From a virus, in IMG/VR virus record IMGVR_UViG_3300044639_001298, positions 1-64,000 of that record: DNA of 64,000 bases. One strand, written 5' to 3'. Positions 48,401 to 55,900 of this stretch are shown here, piece after piece. Within the stretch, counting starts at the first letter, position 1; every line of letters begins with the position of its first letter. Under the pieces are notes generated by a model. The model had not been told where the DNA came from, did not search any database, and worked only from the letters and a program-made list of their open reading frames with translations. Made by a program: the position numbers and the translations under genes.

Positions 48401-49460
48401 TAATAGCGTACTCATAAACTTCCTTATTAAGTTTTTTTAAGTTTTCTGAGAAGTCTTCTAAATCATTTAACTTTGTAAAGTCTGTCTTTGCCTTTAAATC
48501 ATTTTGAAAATCCGTTGTAAATTTTTCAACCTTATATTTAAATTCTTCCAAGGAATATCTCGGAAAGTTTGGTGGTATTAATCCCTTTCTTTCATATATG
48601 TCATATACCTCATTTAACTTTTGTCTTCCTTTATATGTGTTAAAAAAACTTTTATTCCCATTAGGTTCTGTAACCGTTATTTGAGTGTTATACATCTTAG
48701 GAGCATTTACCGCGTAAGACAAAGGGGTATCAAAAAGTAATGCTGTAAACTTACCAACAAGTTTTAATGAAATATTGTAATTACCTGTGTCAGCATCGAA
48801 AGTGGCATTAAAAGACATTAAAGAAAGTCTATATCTAATTGCTTTACCATAATAACCTTTAAGTGTTAAATAAAACAATGGATAAGGGAAATTAAAAAAA
48901 GCAGAATATAAAGAATTTTCTCCTTGTTCGAATAAAGACCTTCCTTGTATATCAACCATTTCAATATTGACTTCAGGAACACCTGACGCCTTTATTGCCA
49001 CTCTAATTGATTTAATCCCTAAAAGTTGTGTATCTTCGTAGTTCCTTACTGAACGTCTAAATACTTGTCTACCGTCTACAGAAGCAACTCGTTCTGCGCT
49101 TTGATTAATACCTAAACCATCTCTTGAACCCTCACCCGTTAATTGTTTTGACCAACTTGTATCAAATTCAGTTTTACCTTTCGGTTTTAAGAAATTAACT
49201 TTCAAAGCATCATCACCACCAAAAAGAGTTGCAATACTTGTTGTATTTTCTATAGTCGGAAAACCTTCTCCGATTGCTAATTTTGTTCTCGGGATTATAA
49301 AAGTTTCTAAATTAGCATAATAGACCAATTCTTCGTGGTCAACAAGACGTTCCTGTTTCTTTCCATCTGAATTATAAACTTCATTTGGGTTTACAACTAC
49401 GATGTTATCATAATCAGTTTCAATATAAATTTTTTTATTTTGTTTTTGTCTAGCGGCCAT
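42471..49460 (-). CDS. Giant baseplate protein with a C-terminal glucosaminidase-like segment
   Basis: The first 270 residues of this 2329-residue protein contain VNIEMVDIQGRSLFEQGENS, FPYPLFYLTLKGYYGKAIRY and FDADTGNYNISLKLVGKFTA. They resemble large tail proteins of marine T4-like phages and look like a tail-tube-adaptor beta domain. The middle 1700 residues are a mosaic without recognisable domains. From about residue 2150 the sequence contains NKIMKALLWGIAQ, NNPFEI, YGG and VKFDTLTESIQFMDSYM, a pattern reminiscent of glucosaminidase/FlgJ-type peptidoglycan hydrolases. It overlaps the 105-residue gp53-like gene by 11 bases. A baseplate hub with a cell-wall-cutting end is the favoured reading. 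Confidence 0.65.
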   Translation of the reverse strand: MAARQKQNKKIYIETDYDNIVVVNPNEVYNSDGKKQERLVDHEELVYYANLETFIIPRTKLAIGEGFPTIENTTSIATLFGGDDALKVNFLKPKGKTEFDTSWSKQLTGEGSRDGLGINQSAERVASVDGRQVFRRSVRNYEDTQLLGIKSIRVAIKASGVPEVNIEMVDIQGRSLFEQGENSLYSAFFNFPYPLFYLTLKGYYGKAIRYRLSLMSFNATFDADTGNYNISLKLVGKFTALLFDTPLSYAVNAPKMYNTQITVTEPNGNKSFFNTYKGRQKLNEVYDIYERKGLIPPNFPRYSLEEFKYKVEKFTTDFQNDLKAKTDFTKLNDLEDFSENLKKLNKEVYEYAINNVVDRNSFYVQGDEVYYPFKKELTFQSREDFKTKISERINAYVANLKNNATFGENKNAEYQINVTIKGIKDILRKLDFNTWSSNKQDVTNTYFYRNNRPLDSNINPGEYEKFIKDEARIALLDTKVKNEKGEWVEELPDYLVFGDKIVADGTYSRNSYLDKLDVMFTSLSAKQKIIEDELTQYYIGKQLSNPLEGGLGFKPTIRNVFAIILAGADAFYRLMDENHEEAWNVRTDKNRLLAVIPSDKNFSVDALKSIQTSSTNLNSDNVVYPWPLYFTLEKQDNGSDLYTIQYPGDAKYIRQTRAYDYRVWPEVGFVEAFIKATLEKSKPEVRYSYDNPKDVTKYVSCNAIEFPFKTAPYQDLDAIKTFYEIFERTYIASHYGNLPSDIASSKQIDQFYGDIESLNISLVAPSDITINQTLKKSAFNLTKLVDYMKTISNNGQGQSWQTYIRDYFNTDYLKTLLANVNEIYSIDTLAGASIQVSADLPLAPNMKEFLEDSATSKQKKLDVYPFTNLTWLKKYMSNGESIGSYEDYNNTTRSYIFLDDKKTIARINATEKYQNLKLFTSNAVFQNNTQPLLVDPSSDDPIDSALSLKEYYSRRRYEDLFLTESFINYGNSYSGNLGTFIQTTSLMNTPYFVNAILDGVQKQKNNEENPYVALGYMYLNSLPLITTKEKIKDVTNNVVTDLDYLAATFNKFSSIHQVPYAWVLKYGSIWHRYKTYIEKNIDILEDTWKDFDYVFSYDPTTGSSSTKYTILDYSGNPTTISLQNVELYTSAFNVFNLKETYDTGFYPKVINSIEYYLNGKDLITGYTPTDFSKLYNEQGLKIGFNPTNEVYYFPQGYDASNPNKELLKRNLFTYRKYKKNNVDSEPSTIIIYPSMGGIPFDQAIYECFNPQKKITESLYNNNSMYNGTVRSVWGMSQFGYFNNKLIKKPLPTEYLKIIKTDTDKQNVFDITNTESTYSMIDEIFSVFDVALLDKMEEKFLTFCNYKPLADELKLNDENITPNYLQTNGLTNANLKLLKNQIQNLFSYQTIFFQQINETIDTQTLMNDQISNLYTNLREFLNFDCVLKIGNPTNFDRKLFDSLSTLSNMQTEDKLTFGKYASGSLPGDGTLTTLLQSTTSLPQSWSTLHKYLGFSLIPGVDYENQVDNTFPSVPNPTSATTSATTATTTNANSEVQLQYIGSSYNIITSPTNDSEYIHIEKTTSGYDVFKIIGEPDKSKISQRLQSISFFQPNSNVQDSSNIVQSEFTMSIQTKYQYVAKIIQAQPGKYQMVVTYAPNLPTSPETLLLIADVSTSPNFSSTTPQINNVSITPQALANTQKCLVSDFFIQNNIAFNPQNIRTLYPIIRIYVEQKLKDPTFNKNKLITYINDFLTDRYELQDKMVNQTFTKLNKILKNIEVDYGLPTTPLNGDTTKLALYNTLKGFNDKWISGSDLKNVTLFEDFLFMDRSNSDLGNTYNVDLNKVVQRMALDTKQDQSLMSLISSILEDNYFIFMAMPAYINFYGIQKASKEGQTLEDSEIGNSLFGTYLEVDYTQSNPKFLCLYVGNPSEYPKPKENTFNRFGDDSFDLRVPDNPLRVSDPNRNYSLSNRVVGFAVDFGIRNQNIFKGLNLDMSEMKNTSESFKVFADMGSSVSGDKVAQQSQSLYSVYKSRSYQCTVSSMGNAMIQPTMYYILRHVPMFYGPYWITEVNHNISTSGFDTEFKGTRIPKYALPKIDNLMSSVNKTVLAELKNLLGVTKTPKTQEVIAAEKLLSANPTLQTLNGAENVCLSGVPTVYASIPFEPLIQTPFTKDEIIPLFNSVSTNKIMKALLWGIAQNLPSTTNNNGVLNCINNNPFEINTNTIYGGNLATLIKKQSCVQISNDNVRLVKFDTLTESIQFMDSYMTNKINLIPKLVTLNPNNNSDKSYGAALFQLAYTTWYTSSAFGNPSAVPPVPPLNETQIRDKTKASFITADYNALVESFTQAWQQFK

Positions 49461-49767
49461 AATAAAATATATAGGTATCTAATGCAGATTTGTAGTCTTG
49501 TAATGCCGCAGTTAAAGGATAAGGTATAATTAAAATAGTACCATCAGGTATATTTTGTTCTAATCCACCAAAAGATGCATTTGCAGCCAGTATCAACCAA
49601 CCAAAATATGGTGTACCATACTTTTCAAAACTAATTTTATCCAATCTACTTCTACCTGTTCGATAAAGATATTGTTGGTCTGTAACTCTCGAAGGTATAG
49701 ATAAAAAAGGTACTACGGTTTGTTGTCCGTTTATTAAAAAATCTTTGTATCTATTATAATAGTCCAT
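49450..49767 (-). CDS. Baseplate wedge protein, gp53/LysM-like
   Basis: This 105-residue protein contains LDKISFEKYGTPYFGWLILA followed by ANASFGGLEQNIPDGTILII. This is the LysM-like pattern (helix, W[LI]I, NxI.dP, G..L.IP) found in T4-like baseplate wedge gp53 and in tail proteins of the gpX type. It is coupled to the 2031-residue gene upstream (TAATG at 49767) and overlaps the 2329-residue gene downstream, so it sits between the two largest baseplate subunits. A peptidoglycan-binding or wedge-joining role follows from family knowledge. Confidence 0.75.
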   Translation of the reverse strand: MDYYNRYKDFLINGQQTVVPFLSIPSRVTDQQYLYRTGRSRLDKISFEKYGTPYFGWLILAANASFGGLEQNIPDGTILIIPYPLTAALQDYKSALDTYIFYYGR

Positions 49768-52700
49768 TACTTAAATGATTTTTGTAAGTTAAATTTATCC
49801 CCTTTTGGACTTTTATTAGAATAAATAATTTTTAAGTCTTCGATGGTTTTTTCTGTTGGTGTTAATTGTGATTCGTACCACATTTTTCTTACTTTACCCT
49901 TAAGTGAAGTCTTGTAAGTATTAAATAATGGATTATAAAAAGTTGCCCTATAATCGGATATTTTTTTGTCAACCGTTGTTTTTGAGGATTTGTATATATC
50001 AACAAGACCATTACTTCCTGTAAGTGTAGTCATGAGCCAAGTCATCCAATTAGTTTTTGATTCATCACTAATATCAGGTATTGCGTTTAATATTAAGTTT
50101 TCAGCAAACTTATTTGGGTCGTCTATAATTTCTTTTCCAAACAACATAAAATATACAACCTTATTTGGTGGTTGTGGTGTACTAAAATACATATCCTGTG
50201 TATAGTTTTCACTATAATCATAGTCACCTGTTGGTATCAAACTAAACTCTATTAACTTTTGATTCACGTCATTCAAATCGTTTTTGATTAAAAGTGAATC
50301 TTCAATCAATTCTTGTAAAGTATTATTCACACCTGTTAGTGTTGGTTGAGTTACTTCTGTTGTACCAGATAAATTATAAATGATTGTTGAATTATTTTTC
50401 TTTATAAACCCATCATTACTGTTAGATACATAATTTATTTTATCAATCAAATTGATGTAATTCAATTCTGTATTTGTTATCTCGTTTGAATAGTTTTGTA
50501 GTGAATTCAACATTTTATCTTTTTTAGAATCAATGTCTTTTTTAATTTGTCTTTTAACTTTTCTTATTTCTACATCAGATAAATTCTCATTACCAATACC
50601 GACAAGTAGTGGAGTTATTCCATTATCAACATCAGTTTTAGCCTTTGTAGCTAAATTGTCCATTTTTGTTTGAATCTTGTCTGAGTAACCAAAAATAGTT
50701 GCAGTATCCGTCATATTACCACCTAAATAATTAAAGTTACCCTCAGTATATTTTCTATCTTTAGTAAAGATTTGTAACCCACCAAATAAAAATTCTTCAT
50801 TAATTTTTTCTAAAGTTGTTGTTACCTTATCTGCATAATTTTTTGTACCGTCTACTAAATTACTAAAAATATCTTTATATTCAATTGTACCTGTAGTAAC
50901 GGATGTATCTATGTTTAATACATTTGTTAAAGTTTTACCGATAGTAACACCTCCATTATTTATTTCAGGTCTTGGAGCTGAGGTGTCTACGACACCTACT
51001 TGTTCTTCTACTTGGTCTAAAATCTGTCTATCGTATGTTTCTAATTGGTCTAAAGTTTCTGTGGATTCAGCACGTTCGTCATACATTTCAGTATTAGCAT
51101 AGTAATTAAATGATAATGCATTTTGTAACTTAGCAACAGGTCCTGCTAAACCATGAGCACCAATGAAACTAAAAGATATACTTACTGTTGCTATCATAGG
51201 TTGGATACCGATACCTTCAGGATTCAAATCAAATTTACCGTCATCATATTTTAATGATATTTGGTCGATTGCTATTTTAGTATTGAAAAAGTCACCAATT
51301 CTAAGAACACAGATAGGAGGTGCCCCAAACGCACTATTTGAAACATCATTATATATTAATTGTTCTTGTCCTTGACCTGTTGTAGAAACGGTAGGTATTG
51401 TATCACCAGGTCTCATACATTGTTGTAGGAAAACCAGTCTGGAATTTAATCCTTCAGGTGTAATAGAGTGGAAAGCGGGTTGAAAATATTTTATTTTGGA
51501 TTTTATTCCGTCATAAATCATAGGATTTGTTCTTTCCAAATATTCAAAATAGTTACATTCTGTTAATAATTTTCTAGCCAAACGTTTAGTTAAGTCTTTA
51601 TATGTTTGTCTTTCTTGTCTATTTACCACTTGTTCTCTAGTGTTTGGTGGTGTTACAGTATTAGGGTCTGAATCAGGTTGTTGATTAACAAAAGGGTTTG
51701 TGGACGTATTTGGTTGTTGTGAAGTGGTGGTGGTTGGTGTTATATTACTCTGACCAATAATAGTAAAGTCTTGACCTGCGGTCTCTTGATTAACTTGTGT
51801 ATTACTTGGTTGTTGTTCACCATTTTCATTTTCTGAATTATTTTTTGTTACTTCAACATTAAATATTTTAGTTCTTCTACATGCCATGGCGTTTACTGAA
51901 ACGGTACCCTCAGCACTATTAGTCTTAAATGGTTTATTACAGTTAATTGATTTATAATATAAATCATCAATAATTGCATCTTCACCTGATGGTGTTGCAG
52001 ATGTGATAACTAATTTTCCTTGTTCTATAAATTTATCAAATTTAACACCATCATAAGATTGTTTTTTAACCCATTTAATAACCGAGTCTAATCTTCTTTT
52101 TGAAAGGTGTAAATTATAACTATTATCACTTACCGCAGATGCACTAGACCCTAAACTAAATTTAATTGTATTTCCGTCGGCCATTAATGGACCTATAGTC
52201 TCGATGAACTTTTTAGCTTCATCAAATTCAGATTTGACGAATTTGAAAAATTCAGAAATCTCACTTTTTCTTGTATCAATAAAACTATCAAGATATTTGT
52301 CTTGTGCCGCCTTATCTAAACCTAAAACAAAATTTGTAACATCTGTTTTTTGTGCATCACCATATTGTATAATTTTATCTAATGCTTTTTGATATTCTTG
52401 GTTTTCGCAACCACCATTTAAGTAACAACTTTCAGAATTAATATATTTGTTATACCATAATTCAAAATCTTCGTTGTCCCCCACAGTATCCACTCTAGTA
52501 TTTTTACCTATTGGATAATCGTTATCAAAGTAAAAACCAATATCAGGGAATGAAATATTTGTGGGTTTTGGTGTTTCATTAGGTGTTGTTTGTGTCTGTC
52601 CGCTAGCAGGATTAAGTTCACAATCTTGTCCTGTTGGTGTTACAATATTTGATGGGTCGGGGGTTACTATATTTGGTGTGGTTCCTCGTTTAACACATAT

Positions 52701-55700
52701 ATCCCCCTTGTCACCAGCACTTAAAGTTAATATTTGTTGGTTACCACTACAAGCGGTATACTCCAAATTGGTATTTAAACCAATTTCATAATGAAATACA
52801 ACACAATCTGAAGCCCTTGGAGTTGTTTCAGTTTGACCTCCGATATCTATATTTTGTTGAACTGTGGTATAACTATTTTGTTCTACAACCGTTACTAAAT
52901 CTTCTTGTGTAAGAATTTGAGCTTGGAATATATCACTTGGTGTAAAATTAGGAAACTTAGATACTAAATCCCATAAATCATATTTAGTACATCCAGCAAA
53001 AAATGAATCAATAATTTGAGTTATTTCGTTACTATCACTGATATCTTTCAATTCCTCATCAACCAATAAGTTTAGTATTGATGGGTGGTCAACTATTATC
53101 TTAAAGGATACGTTACCCTTTCTTGATGTATTAGTATATGTATATATTGGTTCTGTACGACCTAAAAAGTTATTATCTTGCCATTGAGTTGATATACTTT
53201 CATCAAATGATAACTCATAAGGGGGGAACCACATAATTCTACCTCCATTTGGTCCTTTTTCACATGCCGGTAAATCATCATAAGTGTAACCTTTTTTATT
53301 TGAACTACCCCAAGCTAAGTTCTCAAGAGAGAACATATATTTTTTAACCCTTCCATCTCTCAAACTACTACCTTCAACAGGTGCAATATTTAAGTTATAC
53401 GTACTATCTAATACTGATGAAGTAAACTTTCTAATATTACCATCCGTTTTTTGTAACTCATCAAATGTATAATATGGTCTATCTTTTGTGAAAACTCTAC
53501 AATATTCTAAACCTTGGACTTGTCCTCCACCTGTTGAGTTTTTAGTTGTCCATCTTAATGTTTTAGAACCCTTAGTAATTTCTTGGTACCCATCATTGAA
53601 TACTTTGGTAATTTGATTAATTGCATTACCTACGTGTTCTTTTGGGTTTTGAACGGACTTTCTTTGTCCCGCATCTATTAACTTTTGTGTTACATCTAAG
53701 ATTGAACCTGGTGTAAAATTGTATCTTGTGGACTCACTTTTTCCAAAGTCAGTAAGTTGTCCAAACTTAAATTCACTAGTGTCTTCAAATTGTTCACCAC
53801 CTCTCCCCTGTAATGCGCCGGGTTTAGGGTTATTTACATCATTTGATTCCTTATTTCCAATCCATGTAAACCCACCAAATACACTACTACCTATAAGTAT
53901 ACACCCATCTTTTGTGCTACCAGCACTATAAAAGTTTCTACTGTTTATACCAAATAGTGTACCATCAAGTTGGTCCGTCTCATAAAGTTTACCCATATTT
54001 GAATAAGATTGTACAGGTCCAATAGATGAACCAGTTCTATCTTTATTTTGAGGTAGTTCTGCGGCAGGTGATAATAATTCTGCAAGATGATTTTTTCTTT
54101 CACCAATATAAAATACACCTTTTGGTGCAGTTAGGTTAGTACCGATTTTATAATTTGGTCTATACTGATTGTATTTTAATTGGTCATATAATAATTTTCT
54201 AGTAGGAATTGATGTATATTCTAACATCAACTCAGAAGATGATTGATTTGCTCCTTGTAATGCACTGAATAAAGAACCAATAGCACCTCCTATTAAAGAT
54301 AAAGGATTTACAAAAGGTCCGTTAATTATACGGTCAGGATAATCAAAATACTCACCAGGTATATAAGAATAAGGTGAATATAATCCCGCTAACTTAGCTG
54401 CAAAATTAATTCCCTGACCAAATAAGAAGTCAGGTGTTGTAATATTATAAACTCTTGATACGATAGGAATGTTCCCCGTAAGTAATCCAATCGCATCAAA
54501 AGGGTCTGTGTTTGGTTTTGCGGAAATTTCACCCGTAACTGGGTCTACGTTTGAATTAAATATATTTACTTGACCTAATGTTTGTTGGTAAAGTTCTAAA
54601 GCTACTCTGTGTTTAAATTCTTTGTTCAAACTTTTAGCACCAATCATTGCTAAATCAGAATCCTCAGACAAAGAACCCTCAGAACCTGACGGGTCATCCT
54701 CTAATAAAATACTATAAGGAGTGTAAGTTGATGGTAAAAATATAAACGTATTATCAGAATTAGCGTATGGTAATTGTAATGCCGCTAATTGAAATGTTTT
54801 AAAATCTGTAGGGTCATAAAATCCTTCTCCGGTTGCATATCTATTAGATAGATACGCTTCAGTTTCTTTAACACCACCCACTAATTCTAATAAAGAACCG
54901 TCCGAATCAGTAACATCATAGTTACCTTGTGGTATTGTTAGACTTTTTAATTTTCTATAAGGCTCAACTTCGGTTTCACTTTGACCTTGTTCAGGTCCCC
55001 ATTGATTTTGTAAAAAATTTGGTTTTCTTGTGTCTTGACCTACAATTTGTAATTCACTATCTACAGTATCAGGATAACCATACTCACCTTCGTTTGAATT
55101 TGTTTGTAAATTGTTGTTTATTGATACTTCAGTTGTTGGTAAATTTTCAGGTCCGTATTGATTTATAGCAATTAATACCGGTCTATCGGTTTCACCCTTT
55201 ATTTCTAATGGACTATCAATCGTATCAGGAAAACCATATTCACCTTCATTAGCGTTAGTTTGAAAATTATTATTTATTGAAACTTCAACATTTGATAATG
55301 TTTGTGGTCCATATTGATTATTAGTAATTAATGTTGGTCTATCTGCGTTTGCTGTAGTTTCTAAACTACTTCCGACTGTGTCTTGTACTGTATATTCACC
55401 TTCACCGATAGTTGTGATTACTTTATCATTGTTTATGTACCATGCGGTAGAACCAAAATCAGATAATCCGTTTTCAGGTCTATAAACATTTTTTATAATA
55501 ATTTGTTTTTCAGTATTATTACCGATAGTTTCTAAATCACTTCCAATAGTATCAGGATAACCATATTCACCTTCGTTTGTCTTATAATTTTGGTTATCAT
55601 TTATTGTTACAGTATTACCATAATCTTTATTTGGTTTTTGTGGTCCGTATTGATTTATGGGTAATAATAATTTTTCTTGTTTGTCTCCAATTTGTTCAAC

Positions 55701-55862
55701 GCTAGGTGAGTCTACAGTGCTGAAGTCATTAAAAGTAAATTCTGACGAACCAGGTTTACTTTCATTAGAAAAAGCATTATCAACTTTATATGGTGGAAGA
55801 TTTCGCACCAAAAGCTTTTTTCTAAAATTTTCACTTGAATTAAATGATAGTGGACTCTCCAT
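49767..55862 (-). CDS. Giant baseplate protein with N-terminal repeats and an OmpA-like domain
   Basis: This 2031-residue protein has five or six N-terminal repeats of about 50-56 residues (about 65-330), recognisable by NQYGPQ and NEGEYGYPDTIGSDLE. A large structural part follows. Residues about 1215-1335 (TIKFSLGSSASAVSDNSYNL, LSKRRLDSVIKWVKK, MACRRTKIFNVEV) carry an OmpA-like, peptidoglycan-binding pattern. The remaining 700 residues contain INQITKV-like helices and a beta domain with KIAIDQISLKYDDGKFDLNP. It leads the operon to the gp53-like and 2329-residue genes behind a TATTTAT site. It probably belongs to the central baseplate that contacts the cell wall. Confidence 0.65.
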   Translation of the reverse strand: MESPLSFNSSENFRKKLLVRNLPPYKVDNAFSNESKPGSSEFTFNDFSTVDSPSVEQIGDKQEKLLLPINQYGPQKPNKDYGNTVTINDNQNYKTNEGEYGYPDTIGSDLETIGNNTEKQIIIKNVYRPENGLSDFGSTAWYINNDKVITTIGEGEYTVQDTVGSSLETTANADRPTLITNNQYGPQTLSNVEVSINNNFQTNANEGEYGFPDTIDSPLEIKGETDRPVLIAINQYGPENLPTTEVSINNNLQTNSNEGEYGYPDTVDSELQIVGQDTRKPNFLQNQWGPEQGQSETEVEPYRKLKSLTIPQGNYDVTDSDGSLLELVGGVKETEAYLSNRYATGEGFYDPTDFKTFQLAALQLPYANSDNTFIFLPSTYTPYSILLEDDPSGSEGSLSEDSDLAMIGAKSLNKEFKHRVALELYQQTLGQVNIFNSNVDPVTGEISAKPNTDPFDAIGLLTGNIPIVSRVYNITTPDFLFGQGINFAAKLAGLYSPYSYIPGEYFDYPDRIINGPFVNPLSLIGGAIGSLFSALQGANQSSSELMLEYTSIPTRKLLYDQLKYNQYRPNYKIGTNLTAPKGVFYIGERKNHLAELLSPAAELPQNKDRTGSSIGPVQSYSNMGKLYETDQLDGTLFGINSRNFYSAGSTKDGCILIGSSVFGGFTWIGNKESNDVNNPKPGALQGRGGEQFEDTSEFKFGQLTDFGKSESTRYNFTPGSILDVTQKLIDAGQRKSVQNPKEHVGNAINQITKVFNDGYQEITKGSKTLRWTTKNSTGGGQVQGLEYCRVFTKDRPYYTFDELQKTDGNIRKFTSSVLDSTYNLNIAPVEGSSLRDGRVKKYMFSLENLAWGSSNKKGYTYDDLPACEKGPNGGRIMWFPPYELSFDESISTQWQDNNFLGRTEPIYTYTNTSRKGNVSFKIIVDHPSILNLLVDEELKDISDSNEITQIIDSFFAGCTKYDLWDLVSKFPNFTPSDIFQAQILTQEDLVTVVEQNSYTTVQQNIDIGGQTETTPRASDCVVFHYEIGLNTNLEYTACSGNQQILTLSAGDKGDICVKRGTTPNIVTPDPSNIVTPTGQDCELNPASGQTQTTPNETPKPTNISFPDIGFYFDNDYPIGKNTRVDTVGDNEDFELWYNKYINSESCYLNGGCENQEYQKALDKIIQYGDAQKTDVTNFVLGLDKAAQDKYLDSFIDTRKSEISEFFKFVKSEFDEAKKFIETIGPLMADGNTIKFSLGSSASAVSDNSYNLHLSKRRLDSVIKWVKKQSYDGVKFDKFIEQGKLVITSATPSGEDAIIDDLYYKSINCNKPFKTNSAEGTVSVNAMACRRTKIFNVEVTKNNSENENGEQQPSNTQVNQETAGQDFTIIGQSNITPTTTTSQQPNTSTNPFVNQQPDSDPNTVTPPNTREQVVNRQERQTYKDLTKRLARKLLTECNYFEYLERTNPMIYDGIKSKIKYFQPAFHSITPEGLNSRLVFLQQCMRPGDTIPTVSTTGQGQEQLIYNDVSNSAFGAPPICVLRIGDFFNTKIAIDQISLKYDDGKFDLNPEGIGIQPMIATVSISFSFIGAHGLAGPVAKLQNALSFNYYANTEMYDERAESTETLDQLETYDRQILDQVEEQVGVVDTSAPRPEINNGGVTIGKTLTNVLNIDTSVTTGTIEYKDIFSNLVDGTKNYADKVTTTLEKINEEFLFGGLQIFTKDRKYTEGNFNYLGGNMTDTATIFGYSDKIQTKMDNLATKAKTDVDNGITPLLVGIGNENLSDVEIRKVKRQIKKDIDSKKDKMLNSLQNYSNEITNTELNYINLIDKINYVSNSNDGFIKKNNSTIIYNLSGTTEVTQPTLTGVNNTLQELIEDSLLIKNDLNDVNQKLIEFSLIPTGDYDYSENYTQDMYFSTPQPPNKVVYFMLFGKEIIDDPNKFAENLILNAIPDISDESKTNWMTWLMTTLTGSNGLVDIYKSSKTTVDKKISDYRATFYNPLFNTYKTSLKGKVRKMWYESQLTPTEKTIEDLKIIYSNKSPKGDKFNLQKSFK
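54990..55660 (-). repeat. Tandem coding repeats at the start of the 2031-residue protein
   Basis: Five units of about 155-170 bases are divergent but share near-identical stretches (plus strand AGGATAACCATACTCACCTTC type at about 55071, 55552 and, with one change, 55230). At protein level the units share NQYGP, EGEYG and PDT.DS.LE. Confidence 0.8.
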
Positions 55863-55876
55863 TCAGTCTTTTTATG

Positions 55877-55883
55877 ATAAATA
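55877..55883 (-). promoter_or_regulatory. TATTTAT element (candidate phage late promoter)
   Basis: The minus strand reads CAATCTATTTATCATAAA, 14 bases before the ATG of the 2031-residue gene. Confidence 0.45.
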
Positions 55884-55900
55884 GATTGTTTTATATTTTT

